This document shows, one piece after another, positions 1 through 17,257 of a stretch of 64,000 bases of DNA. This DNA comes from Haemonchus contortus (taxonomy: Eukaryota; Nematoda; Chromadorea; Rhabditida; Trichostrongylidae): positions 12,626,091 to 12,690,090 of the forward strand of contig LS997564.1 of the NCBI GenBank assembly GCA_000469685.2. Reading direction: 5' to 3'. Position 1 is the first letter of the stretch. Every line of letters starts with the position of its first letter. Both the position numbers and the translations under genes were made by a program. The notes under the pieces are model-generated. The model was not told the origin of the DNA. It made no database searches and worked only from the letters and a program-made list of their open reading frames with translations.

Positions 1-1889
1 TTGAGGGAGCATCAGGCCAATCCGAATCTAGGGTAACCGTGTTGGGAAATTTCCCCCTGCCTGACTGCGCGCGGTCTGTTCTGGAGTTGGGTCCTAGCTT
101 CTCACCTTCGCAACATATTTCCAGTAACACCATGCGTAAGGTAATTTGCAGCCTACACGAGCTACAGGATCGTCTCCGTTATAAGGCTAAGGCAGGCAGT
201 AGTGGCTCACCTACCAACTTCTCAACATCTGCACCTAACATTCCCTTCCCTCAAACCTACTTTATACAGCAGGAGCCTGATCTCGCTTCAGATACCACCT
301 TTCGGATTTTTGCTGATGAAGTATTTAAGGTGCTTAGTAGGTACCAAAAACGTCACTTGCCTCCCAATCTCTCTCGCGAGCAAATTCATGGAATTAGGCA
401 GCTTCAAGAACTGGTCAATTCCCGTACCATAAGGCTGTCGGTCAGTGACAAGGGAGGGGAGTTCGTAGTGATCCCTCGTCAACTTGATCACGAAATAACG
501 GAACGGCACCTCGAAGAACACTCCCTCTACCGACCATCCTCAGAGAGAGAGGTTCAGTCGCAGTTCCGAAGGCTGAATCGAGATTGGGTGACGGTAGCGA
601 AATCGGCGGGCCTCGACTCTAATACTATCAAACGTCTCAAATTAGAGTCACCAAGCTGCCCTGTGCTTTATCTTCTCATCAAGACCCATAAGTTCTCACC
701 AACGGACGGTTTGACCTCAGTAAGTGCTCACTCTGTCAGGGCTAGACCTATTGCTAGCAGCGTGGGGGGTTCCACTGACAGGATCGCTTGGTTCCTAAGC
801 ACCATTCTGACCCAGTTGCTTCAATTTATACCATCGCACCTTGCCAACACTCAAATGTTCCTGAATTACCTCAAAAGGGTGCGTCCCAATAGCTCCTGTG
901 TCATGGAATCATTCGACGTGGAATCTCTGTACACCAACGTAAGTAATTCATCTGCTATGGGAGCCGTTTCAGAGCTTCTCACCCAGCACTGCCACGTTCT
1001 CAACATGAAAGGGTTTTCCGTTAGACAAGTAATGGGGCTTCTCAAGGAGTGCCTCAACTGCAACGTTTTCAAATGGTCGGGGAGGTACTTCGCGCAGACT
1101 AGAGGTTTAGCCATGGGGCAACGCCTGGCGCCTTGCCTGGCCATTGCTTTTATGGCTAAAGTAGAAACACCCGTTCTGGAGCGTCTACCCATGATGTACT
1201 GCAGATACATCGACGACTGCTTCGTAGTCTGCTCGACACAGGAGGAAATGGACAAATGCTTCGACCTCATCAATAGGCAGTCTGAGCATATCAGGCTAAC
1301 CCGTGAGAAGCCAACAGAAAGCTGGCTTCCTTTCCTTAACGTGCAGGTCAAACTTATGGGGTGCAACTTTGTCACAAAATGGTATGGGAAGCCCAGCAAC
1401 AAAAATATAATTCTCCACTGGTGGTCAGCGCATCCTCGGCAGACCAAACGTGCGGTGATCAAAAGCATGTTCCGTACCACAATAAATGTCTCCACCGGCG
1501 AGGATGAAAGGAGAGAGTCAGTGGGAATGGCACAGAAAATCGCTGAGCTCAACGGCTACAAGCGCCCCCCGCATTCTCATCGGTCAACAGCAGGCGGTGA
1601 CTTCAGCAGACCTAGAAGAGGTGTTCTGAACGGGAAAATTCCTTTCATGATACCCTTCATCTCTGATGAGGTGAGCGCTTCCATAAGGAGGTATCTGAAG
1701 AGATCGGGTCTAGAAGACACTGTTGGCCTCGTGGATATTCCTCCCAATACCCTAAAAAATCGTCTCGTTCGAAACCGCCTTTATGACCGCACATGTGCGA
1801 CTGAGAATTGTGTGGTCTGTCCCAATGGCAGTGAGGGAGACGTGCCATCGCAGGTGTGGTTTACAGAATCATTTGCCGAAATTGTTTAG
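1..1889 (+). pseudogene. Penelope-type reverse transcriptase (broken frame)
   Basis: RT that would copy element RNA at a target site. The first ATG is at 39 but the frame is open to base 1, so the true start is upstream. Counting from that Met: SDKGGEFVV at about 136-144 (early PLE RT motif), LLIKTHK at about 212, FDVESLYTN at about 292-300 (first catalytic Asp), GLAMGQ at about 356 and YIDD at about 390-393 (catalytic Asp pair), then LPFLNVQV near 430. A Cys cluster, CATENCVVC, at about 587 starts the linker to the endonuclease. The frame then ends at 1889 in residues that do not fit the family, because of an apparent 1-nt loss near 1841. The matching sequence continues in another frame. Family and motifs are clear; activity is not expected. 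Confidence 0.9.
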
Positions 1890-2191
1890 ACGAATATATA
1901 GGGGAGACGGCCAAGCCGCTTTAAGTTTGTGTTAGGGAGCATTTAGAGGGGAAGGCGAGATCGCGGACATCTACTGCCTTAGGTTGCCACAGGCTGGAAA
2001 CTCATAACGGGGACGATTTTGAAGTCATCGTCGAGGTCGTGGCGCGTGAAACCCAGACGGCCGCGCGCAAAACCCTGGAGGCGTTCTGGATACGGGTCAG
2101 GCAACCAAAAATGAACCGGAGGGGAGAATGTGTCTCAATAACGCGGGAACTTACCCCCTATATAAGGTTGGCCTTCCAGCCGGAACCGTAG
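1844..2191 (+). pseudogene. GIY-YIG endonuclease domain of the Penelope element (frameshifted, one stop)
   Basis: In a frame shifted relative to the RT, the sequence reads GVVYRIICRNC and then DEYIGET, the GIY and YIG halves of the GIY-YIG nuclease signature. Next come VREHLEGK and a region with LETHNGDDFEV and TLEAFWI, matching the rest of the PLE nuclease domain (Arg, His and Glu positions present). The frame ends at the tag at 2189-2191. A taa at 1922-1924 interrupts it just after the YIG motif. Together with the frameshift this makes two lesions separating an otherwise continuous RT-endonuclease polyprotein. The domain normally nicks target DNA for retrotransposition. Confidence 0.85.
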
Positions 2192-2817
2192 ACTCTGAAC
2201 AGCCTGGCTACTATCGTCGTCCGGGTGGGCAGGCTCTACTGATCTAGAAGGTACGGTTTTTAATCTCACTATTAATTGCGTGATGACTTATCTGGTCTCG
2301 AAGGTCCCGTGAGGGGTGAGACATTTGGTCGAATAAATTATAGTTTGGTTTCCACCTTTTTTAGGCTCCGAATAAGGCGAAAGTCGCCGAAACGTCAGCC
2401 GACTTATCTGTATTACTCAACCTCGTGTTCTGTTTAATAGAATAAAGCTGTAGAGGAATTAGGATCTGGTAAGAATTCTGTAAATCTAACTTCCTCGTTA
2501 CATGACTACTAACTCTATGATCCCATGGTATCCTGAACTCGTGGTGTTATGGTGTACATCTTCTATACTAGACAATTTCTGCGCTGAGATTCGACAGTGC
2601 ATCATGAGCAGACCTCGGGTAGAGCAGCATGTTTTTTGAACTGTTCTCCCGATATTGGCTCATCCAGCACAATCCATTGAGGGGAACGATCTCTGTGCGG
2701 AGCATCTCTTGTGAATTCAATACACTGTGATTGGAACTTTGGTATCTGCACACGAACTCCAAAGCTGATCAGATGTGCTGTAATTCTGTTGTGGAGATGA
2801 AGGGGTTACGCCGCATT
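2192..2817. other. PLE 3' tail and flanking DNA, no gene
   Basis: Apart from the hammerhead-like hairpin, this stretch contains no coding similarity I recognise. The end of the PLE lies somewhere within it. Confidence 0.5.
2362..2408 (+). ncRNA. Hammerhead-ribozyme-like motif in PLE 3' tail (degenerate)
   Basis: About 170 bp after the endonuclease stop is a 5-bp stem, GGCGA-AAG-TCGCC, followed immediately by GAAAC. Before it stands CCGAATA where a hammerhead would have CUGANGA. Stem II plus the GAAA box in this order is the hammerhead core. Penelope-like elements are known to carry hammerhead motifs in their terminal repeats. The first box differs from consensus at two positions, and I could not build a convincing stem III with the cleavage triplet, so this copy is probably inactive. 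Confidence 0.45.
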
Positions 2818-3330
2818 TACAGTAGCGCTCAAAAGTATTCGGCCAACTTTAACTTGCCGTAACTTTTTTTCCCAGCGGAGCAAATCACGCGAAATTTCGA
2901 TATGTTTAGCTGAAGCATATTTTACACTGTCCAACACTATTTGGCTTCAAAACAGCTATATCCACATACTAATGGGTAGGCGTTTGTAGACTATGCTGAA
3001 AGCAAGTTTGTGACGTCTGCAGTTATCTTCACCTTACTTGCGTATTTCTCCTCTTCCATGTTCGACATTAGCGCTCGTACATTTGAGACATCGCAAAAAG
3101 GAAGGAAGTACCAGAACGATCATCATCCCTATTTCCAGTTGGTTTTGACTTTAAGCTCTTTGGCATATTTGAAACATGATCAAAATGCAGGTGAATAGTG
3201 GTAAATATTCACATTACGCCAATGCTATACATATTGAAATTTTGCTCGATTAGATTCAGTAGGAAAGGAGTTATGACTGGAAATTATAACTGAAAAAGCA
3301 TTTCGCCGAATACTTTTGAGCGCTACTGTA
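2818..3330 (+). mobile_element. Tc1/mariner-type MITE, copy A
   Basis: A 513-bp interval bounded by TA on both sides. Both ends read CAGTAGCGCTCAAAAGTATT followed by CGGC on opposite strands, giving terminal inverted repeats of about 25 bp. TA target duplication and CAGT-type termini are typical of the Tc1/mariner superfamily. There is no transposase; a 62-codon frame inside has no similarity I recognise, so this is a non-autonomous element. A second copy lies 221 bp away in opposite orientation. Confidence 0.85.
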
Positions 3331-3449
3331 CGTCCTGCGACCCATTACGATCGAGAGTTACAGGTGTCGCCGTCCAGCAAGACACTACTTTAGTGAGACC
3401 TCAACGAATTTTTCGAATTTTGTTTTGTTTGTGCGCAAGCTTGCTTAGC

Positions 3450-4300
3450 TTCTCCACGTACGCCTCCTACGTTTCCAGCTTGTTTCGTTTCGTGGATGTT
3501 AAAAGCGGAGTGCCTCAAGGTGGTGTATAATCACCTATTCTTTTTGCTATATACAGTAGCGCTCAAAAGTATTTGGCGATGCTTCTTCAGTTATAATTTT
3601 CAGTCATAACTCCTTTTCAAGCGAAATTTCAATATGTCTAACATTGGTGTAGTGCGAATATTTATCACTATTGACCTGCAATCTGATCGTGTTCCAGATA
3701 TCCAAAAAGGTTTGAACAAAAAATCGACTTGAAATACGAATGGTGGTCCTCCTAGGAGTCCTTTCCTTTTTGCCATGTCCTAAGTGTACGAGCACTAATG
3801 TCGAACCCAGGAGAGAAGAAAAACGTACATAAGGTCGGACTAACTGCAGACGTCACAAACTTGCTTTCAGCACAGTCTACAAACGCCTCCCCATTAGTAT
3901 GTGGATATGGCTGTTTCGCAGTCAAGTAGTGTTGGACAGTGTAAAATATGCTTCAGCTAAACATATCAAAATTTCATGTGATTTGCTCTTCTGGGGAAAA
4001 AGTTACGGCAACTTAAAGTTGGCCGAATACTTTTGAGCACTACTGTATACTCAGGAGCTCCCAGGTTTACTAGAAGGATGTGGTGTTGTTTGCAAGCAAT
4101 TTGCAGATGACATCAAGGTTTATAGGAAGTTGGAAGGCAGTGATGATACAGAAAGGATTCTAAAGGCTTTGGACTGTATTTTTGATTGGTCATGTAAATG
4201 GAATTTGCCTCTTGCAGACAAAACAACATCAACAACAAAATCCTTTCACGAGTCTGTACGATTCGGTGAAGCAGTCTCACTCGAATTGCCTAAAAAGTAG
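3450..4300 (+). pseudogene. Non-LTR retrotransposon reverse transcriptase remnant, split by a MITE
   Basis: Before MITE copy B the sequence reads VKSGVPQGGV, a stop, then SPILFAIY, the RT motif before the catalytic box of jockey/CR1-type elements. Directly after the MITE it resumes in a shifted frame as ELPGLLEGCGVV then KQFADDIKVYRKLE, containing the catalytic FADD box, then LKALDCIFDWS and KWNLPLADK. This is the usual order of RT core blocks. The stop codon, the frameshift at the insertion site and the missing flanks show a dead fragment. A closing tag lies at 4298-4300. The exact clade cannot be set from so short a piece. Confidence 0.85.
3552..4047 (-). mobile_element. Tc1/mariner-type MITE, copy B (inverted relative to copy A)
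   Basis: A 496-bp element with the same TIRs and TA flanks as copy A. Its left end matches the complement of copy A's right end (ATGCTTYTTCAGTTATAAT region). Its right end matches the complement of copy A's left end (the region containing GTTACGGCAACTTAAAGTTG). It sits inside a non-LTR RT reading frame, which shows it inserted after that element. Confidence 0.86.
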
Positions 4301-5868
4301 CATTCCTCAGATTGAAACTTTCGTAGAGATGCCTTGCCGTTGAGGCGGTGGCTGTGCTGGCATTCATTTCCAGCCCATGTGATCTTCAATTCGTGCTGTT
4401 GCACTCATGTTCCTGATCTTTGCAGTTATAGAATTTGGTACTCCCGATCCCCTCCAGCTTTTGGGAGAAGGAAAAAGAAGGAGTAATGGAATTAGGTCCG
4501 TGGCCCACGAGCATTTCGTTGGATTTAGTTGCAGATCGTCAGTCCCATTTGACAGCACTAGCTGCTTTAGCTCCGTAGTCATTGTTACAAGCACGACGTC
4601 GATGTTGCGAAGAAAGATGCCATTTGTCGGACTTTTTTCCTTTCAACTGACACAAGACGTTTTTGAGATTGGCACGTAAATGTATGAGCAAAACGGTAGC
4701 CCTCTTCTCACTTCACCTCTAGTTATCATGCGATCTTATGATAGAGATACCACCTTCCGCATTCCCTTCTATTACTCCCCTGTCTTTTGCCAGCAAAAAC
4801 CGAAGATTATTGCGCGCACGTTGGCACATTTATCATGGGCCATATGCTTGATTACTGCGAATTTCTTCGGCTAAAAATCAATGTTAATGCGGATCTATCA
4901 GTCTCGAAGGCACGTTCCACGTTAGCGGGATGCTGGTAGTGTTCGTTTGACGTCAAAAGGAATCCAATTGTGAGCCACTTGAGACCAACTGTTTTTCAAA
5001 AAACTCCACAGCACAGTGTGACAACTGACCTCAGGCTCCTTCACAAACAAAACAGCGTCCAGCCTCCGATCAAGGTTGCAAGTTTGGAGTTCCGCTCTGC
5101 GTTTGCGATCATCGGGAACTTCTAGATTTGTACTTGCAGCACTACGCGTTCATTCAGTAGTGTTTATAGTTAGGGTTAGGTCGGCAGAATTAGTCACAAA
5201 GTCGAGTAGATTGCCGCGCAGACGCCTTTCACCGTTCGCGACTGATTCGGGATTCCGCCTATAAAGTCTGTTTTTCGGAAGTACGCCATGCCTGTCATTA
5301 TTGCGAAATTGAGCAGATGGACTCGTTTCTAGACTTCATTTCTCCCTCATTATCTTGGCAGACTTTAATGTTCTTAGGGACATTATTATATATCATGAAC
5401 AAAAACCGGACTGGTTCTGGAAAACGTAGTAATTCCCGTCAAGCTAGGTTCCTAAAGTCCTTTTAAGCTTCTTCCATCTGTAATCAGATTCTATCGCCAC
5501 AATTCATTGCACAATCCCAGATCGTTTATCTCTTGTCAATGTGATCGAGCTACTGGTGAACTGACAGGAGTGATGAATCTGCCGTCAAACGCTCATATAA
5601 ACACCAATTATTCAGTGTTTTGAAAAACAGACCAATCTCTTCTGACAGGGGCAGCATCACAAGATCAGCACATTAGTACGATCGTAAGAGCTATCAAGCT
5701 ACTGCTAGAACCGTTTCGAAGTTTCTCACGATGGAACTACTCTTACAGCCTATATCACTATCACTTATCATCTACAATCGATGGGTCTATCCTGCTTCAT
5801 TCCCAAGTATCCTCTTCTGTAACCCTCAGTGAACTAAAGCCTATTTCAGTTCCGATCTGAGCACAAAC
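4301..5868. other. No gene recognised
   Basis: Short frames of up to 90 codons on both strands overlap each other and match nothing I know. I looked here for a fourth exon of the duplicated aldolase (residues [10 protein letters not shown]) on the minus strand and did not find it. Confidence 0.5.
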
Positions 5869-6309
5869 CTTAATTCCCGGTATGATACCCTGCTTCTTCA
5901 GCGCATCAACGAATCGCGTCCCGTCATCACATTTTTGATAGAACGTCTCATGGAACATGATCACACCGGATATGTATTTTCCAAGATCTGGATTCCCAGT
6001 GAATAGAAGCTGCAATACAAGGAATTGACGTATTCGTAATCGCTGACTGAGTGGGTTTGCTTTCCACCTGTCTGTACTTTCGACGTTGCTCTTCGGTATT
6101 CTCTGAACCAATGTTTTTCATCTTCTTTTCCATACTTCCAGTGGATTCATCGGCGGCTGAAGAGTGGGAGTTAGCTAAAGTATATCGAAAGGGTAGAAAG
6201 CTACAAGTTTCTCGCCGAGAATCCCTTTTCCAGGAGCAACAATTGCATTGGCGATTTTGCGTAGTTCATCCTCTTTCTCTTTGGTAAGAAACTGCGAGTA
6301 CGAGGCCAT
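5869..6309 (-). pseudogene. Partial duplicate of fructose-bisphosphate aldolase (exons 1-3 only)
   Basis: Three minus-strand exons: 6216-6309, 6068-6156 and 5869-6009. Their lengths (94, 89, 141) and phases are identical to exons 1-3 of the complete aldolase gene 1.9 kb upstream in transcription direction. The protein starts MASYSQFLTKEKEDELRK and includes [11 protein letters not shown] and [14 protein letters not shown], with about 14 differences in 108 residues, mostly conservative. The catalytic Asp and Lys encoded by these exons remain, but the exons carrying the other active-site lysines, including the Schiff-base Lys, are absent in the 5.8 kb to the window edge, which holds transposons instead. 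Intron 1 would need a GC donor (CTCG then GCGAGA) rather than GT. It is either a truncated pseudogene or a gene with a very long intron 3 leaving the window. No exon frame is broken. Confidence 0.8.
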
Positions 6310-8201
6310 CACTTCAGCACGAACAATGTAAAATGAGTGTATACCCTTACAATGAGATCCACTGGCTACTGATGATAACGTATCAATCAGTTTTTCTCGA
6401 GGGAAAAAATAGTTTTCAGTCTTGCGTAAACACGAAGCGGTAGAGGCTTCATAGTAGGACCTACACAAGACCGTTGAGCTTGCGAAAGGACCCTTCAGGG
6501 GTGTGTTGGCAACAACCTTTCCTATGTATACTGACTGCATACGTGAACGACGTTTTCGCAAACCAGGTCTTTGTTCACGGAATTTCAATCGGTTGTCGTG
6601 ATCGAGGGTTGACAAATGAGACAGCGAAGACTCATTGATTTTGGAACTCCCCATTTAAGCCCATTCTCGCAAGGATCATTGGCCTAGTATTCGGAGTGCT
6701 CTAGGTCCACCATACAGATCATGTCGCAGATGCAACTGTAACGACTTCTCATGGATATCCTTCGTGGTCAGACTAGCGCGTGTAAAGCGCACACTACTTG
6801 AAGAAGTCCCCTCATCAAAACCACCACATCCATTCATCACTCCGTATTACTGTTCCTTCAGTCCGTGCTATTGAGATTGGTCTTATTCATTGGCTTATAG
6901 AGTGAGTTTGGCGAACCCAAAGTGCGCACTATCACACACATGGCCCGTATTCATTCACGCCCTGGCCTACGAAGAATTCTCTGGGATCGATTAATAAGTA
7001 CCAGACTCGTCCAGGAGGATGAAAGTGCCGACATCGGGTGCTACCGCAGCTCATTGTGTGGACCATATACGCATTCAAAGGTGCTGCTTTGATTCTATGT
7101 TGGAGTGAAATGCGCGAACTCATCTCAAAACGGGAAAGATCGGGTGAAGGTATTTTTGACTCATGGCCGTAGTTTTGAGGAATTACCGCCACTTTCCACT
7201 GAAAATCCGGATCTTCCCATTTTACAGCGGGCCGTCAGAAGGGGCAAGTGCGGCACGGGTGAAAGAACCTCAACCGATTGATAAATTTCAAGAGACTTCA
7301 TCTTTTCCATACATTGGAATTTATTGTAGTCAGACTCCGTATCAATGAATTCCGACGCTAACCTGATCACGGTGCTGCTTAGAGCTAAGGAAGGAAACCC
7401 GTCCAGCTCTTAAGACTTTGAACCTTTTCCTGAAATTGATGGCGGACCAGTTTTGCCTGTGGCTTTCCCAAAACTCATTCTTGGAGTTGCAGTCGTTAGG
7501 ACTGAGATGAAGTAATTTCGCTGGGAAGTGATACGGCCTCACCAACCTGATGAGTGTCTTCGTCATATTTGATATAAACCTTCATGATTCCGGACGCACG
7601 GGGATAAATTACTGCCTGTTCGGAGCGATCTTGTGACTCTTTTCGCTTTAGCCCTCTTCTGCTTTTATTCAAACTCTAACCGAGATGGCAGCCTGTGACT
7701 ACTTGATGAGTACTTGATACCGTGTCTCACCCAGAAAACATCTTCCCAAAACGGACGTGTTCATGCAAATCTGTCAATTAGCACAATTCTGGATTGTCAG
7801 CCATTTCCTCTATGTGTCTGTGTTGTATAGAGCATGCACGTAGACAGCTAAACAAGCGAAACTGTGACTGAAGGTGGCCTAAGAGTCGAGGAATAATTCA
7901 CCGTCTAGCCCATTTTCTCGCCTTTCGAGGGGTCTAATGGGCTATGACTCTTTGGTTGGCCAGGTGGCTTACTGGAGCCTTCAATCCTTTTGACATATAC
8001 CTTTTTCTCCCTCGCCTTATTACCGATCATCATTATCCTTTTACAGATTACTTGAGCAAAAGGTTTTCAACCAACTATTTTAATGTTTTTCTCGAAAAGA
8101 AACACGACGACAATCTTCATCTATTCATCTCTACTATTTGCTATTCACAAATACATCATCAGACACGTCGAGAATTCGCTGTTTTTCTAAGTGTTAGGAG
8201 A
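6310..8201. other. Intergenic region between aldolase and its partial copy
   Basis: No gene recognised. An open frame extends upstream of the partial copy's ATG to 6654, but its residues do not resemble aldolase and I treat it as chance. A SINE-like repeat lies at about 6975-7085. The interval also holds the 3' untranslated region of the complete aldolase gene; an ATTAAA-type signal is possible near 8078 on the minus strand. Confidence 0.5.
6975..7085 (+). repeat. SINE-like repeat, family 1, copy a
   Basis: Matches the reverse complement of part of 8395-8610: TACCAGACTCGTC, then GGAGGAT, CATCGG and CATATACGCA occur in the same order and spacing with scattered mismatches. It is a truncated copy in the orientation opposite to the plus-strand sequence at 8395. 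Confidence 0.6.
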
Positions 8202-15147
<6,946 letters not shown>

Positions 15148-16948
15148 CCTTCAAAAAGTTTCGGTAAAAGGTGAAGTGTACTGAGTCGATTATCGTTATC
15201 AGCGGCTGTCATAGACGTTCAAATGTGAGGGGCCACAAACAACTGACTGGAATGTTAGGTTGCCTCTAGTAAAAATGTTAAACAACAAGCTGTGCCTGCT
15301 TTTTTCGAAGGCAACGTGAGGATTCACTGATCTGGGTTGTAATGAACTCCTGCCCGGAGCAGCGAGTGATCGGCAGAGTTGGGATGAAGGACCGATGTAA
15401 TGATAGGTAAAACAACAAGACCCTCTTTTGACAGATAATCGATTGAAAAAGGATGAGATGAGGTAGGAACGGAGTAACTGATGATACTGATGAGTTTATG
15501 GTTGGGAGTTGAACTATGATTTGCGGTCCTCTAATGCGGACAATTCGGTGATCATTAGGTTTCGCAACTAACTGGTTTTGCCGATAACATTCACCATGGT
15601 ATCTCTATTCGCTGCTTTGTTTGGCACCTCAAAACAACAGAAATGAACGATTGTAAGCTTGGCGGACCAGTGATTCTCACGGGAGCTTTGCAAGAATCAA
15701 GATAGATAATATTCAGGAACACGTTTCACAACGGTATAGACGCCACCGAAAATTCTTTTTGAAGGCGATTGGCTGGCGCCTTTTTTGAGAAGTTGAAGAG
15801 ATTGTATATTCTCCTTAAGAAATACTGACAATTGAGTGGTGTCAAGAGGGTGAAAAACTATCGACGAAGGGATAAGCGGATAATGGTGACAATGATTTAT
15901 ACCTAATCCCGAGGAGTTATCACAGTGTGGGGTAGAACACACAAGAGACTATGCAGCCCGTTCCCGAAAAAGGGGTATGACCGCAGATTCAGGCCTATGC
16001 CAGACCAGCTATTAGTGATCTTACACAGAAGTTGGTCCAAAAGCAGCGAAGGGCGTCGGGTTTGGGACCCCATCCAATCAAATATTGGAGTGTCATTACA
16101 CTTTTGTGAGCTGTCCAACTCACGCCGTCTACTCCGACTTGATTACTCCAGATTGACATCATAGAGTTAGAGAATTCAGAAGTCACCCATGAAATAGATC
16201 AGCGGTATCAGGTTTATGTAGGCTGTCAGAATCGGTCATGGCTGAAAGTGTGTTGCAGAATTTTACGACCGAGAATAGAAGTATTTTGAGAGAATGTTTG
16301 GGGGACCGATGTGAATGGATTGTTTTCGTCTGACGTTGGTGTCCGAGTTGGGACGAACTCGGATCCTTCTTAAATGAATTCGAAAATCGAAGCTTGGCAC
16401 GGCAAGAAAGGATTGCCTAGCGTGATGTTGATTTATTATGAGCTATGACTATGCTTACCTACTCATTACAGAAAAGTAAGACTTAATGAATACGATTTCT
16501 TCTAGCAGACAACAGCAACGACCCCATAATCCTAAATTTATGAGAGATAACGAAAGACATAAACGATAACGTGATGATAAGTGAGGGAAATCGAGGAGCC
16601 AGTGGGGAAATAAGAGATGAGAGAGGGAAATCGAAAGCGCTGTGCAGTTGTGAAGAATGTAAGTGCCTCGCCAGGGCGAAATGTGGCGGAGGCGGGGAAA
16701 GAAAGGAAAAAAGAGGGGAGGGGCTGTTGCCGGGTACTGCCTTCTTTTTCTTACATACAACAGGCTTTTCATGTGATCCATCGGTAATCTTATGGTAAAC
16801 TGAACAGATGATGAAGTCAGCGAATCAGCATGATATGAAAAGGAATACAGTCGATGAAAGGCAGTTATGGATTCTTTTATAGGCCTGAATTCGAAGCTAG
16901 CGGTCCTTTTAGTGTAAATGATGCAAAACCAAGCGACATGGAGGAGTC
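15148..16948. other. Upstream region of aldolase, no gene recognised
   Basis: This should hold the aldolase promoter and 5' untranslated region on the minus strand. I did not recognise a core promoter or a clear trans-splice acceptor immediately before the ATG. The interval also has purine-rich stretches around 16560-16730. Confidence 0.45.
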
Positions 16949-17257
16949 ATGGCAGAAACGGCACCTCCCGTGGACGACATGAAGGCGGAGTCAATCGAGA
17001 CGCGCTCAGAGCAGTGCAGTGCAGGCGGGTCGATTGTGCCCGTTCGGCAGAGAGCTACTCTGCGCTCTTCGAGTTCGAGTGAAATAAGAGAATCCCTTCC
17101 CGTAAAGCTCAAAGTCGATCTCAACAACACAGCTCTTCTTAACAGCAAGTGCAAGAAGATGTGTGTGAGCACTGACTGTTTAAACAACTGCCAGCAGTTT
17201 AGTCACCGTCGTGTTACCGCTTTCGCAGAACGTCAATCTGAGGTCAAGCACCAGTGA
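16949..17257 (+). CDS. Candidate exon or small gene, unknown function
   Basis: A 102-codon frame starting MAETAPPVDDMKAESIET, then a serine run (LRSSSSSEIRESLP) and VKLKVDLNNTALLNSK. Composition and third-position bias look more coding than the surrounding frames, and it could be a disordered N-terminal first exon of a gene reading right. I found no matching downstream exon, no known domain, no signal peptide and no membrane segment. A possible donor (AACAGCAA then GTGCAAG) lies near the end. It may equally be chance. Confidence 0.3.
   Translation: MAETAPPVDDMKAESIETRSEQCSAGGSIVPVRQRATLRSSSSSEIRESLPVKLKVDLNNTALLNSKCKKMCVSTDCLNNCQQFSHRRVTAFAERQSEVKHQ

Larger units (their letters stand above)
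1..2460 (+). mobile_element. Penelope-like retroelement (PLE), 5'-truncated by window edge, degenerate
   Basis: A retroelement with the order reverse transcriptase, Cys-rich linker, GIY-YIG endonuclease and 3' untranslated tail, which defines endonuclease-bearing Penelope-like elements. The reading frame is open at base 1, so the 5' end lies outside the window. The 3' boundary near 2460 is a guess; no flanking duplication or terminal repeat was identified. The coding part is broken by a frameshift near 1841 and an in-frame stop at 1922-1924. It is therefore a dead copy, but a fairly young one, since RT and endonuclease are otherwise intact. The tail holds a hammerhead-like hairpin (2362-2408). 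Confidence 0.88.

Noticed and set aside
866..1552. 228-codon minus-strand frame
   Set aside because: It is the complement of the Penelope RT and has no family features of its own.
3010..3198. 62-codon frame inside MITE copy A
   Set aside because: No resemblance to transposase; similar small frames are expected by chance.
6310..6654. N-terminal extension of the partial aldolase copy
   Set aside because: The upstream residues do not resemble aldolase or a targeting sequence, and the family start MASYSQ is present inside.
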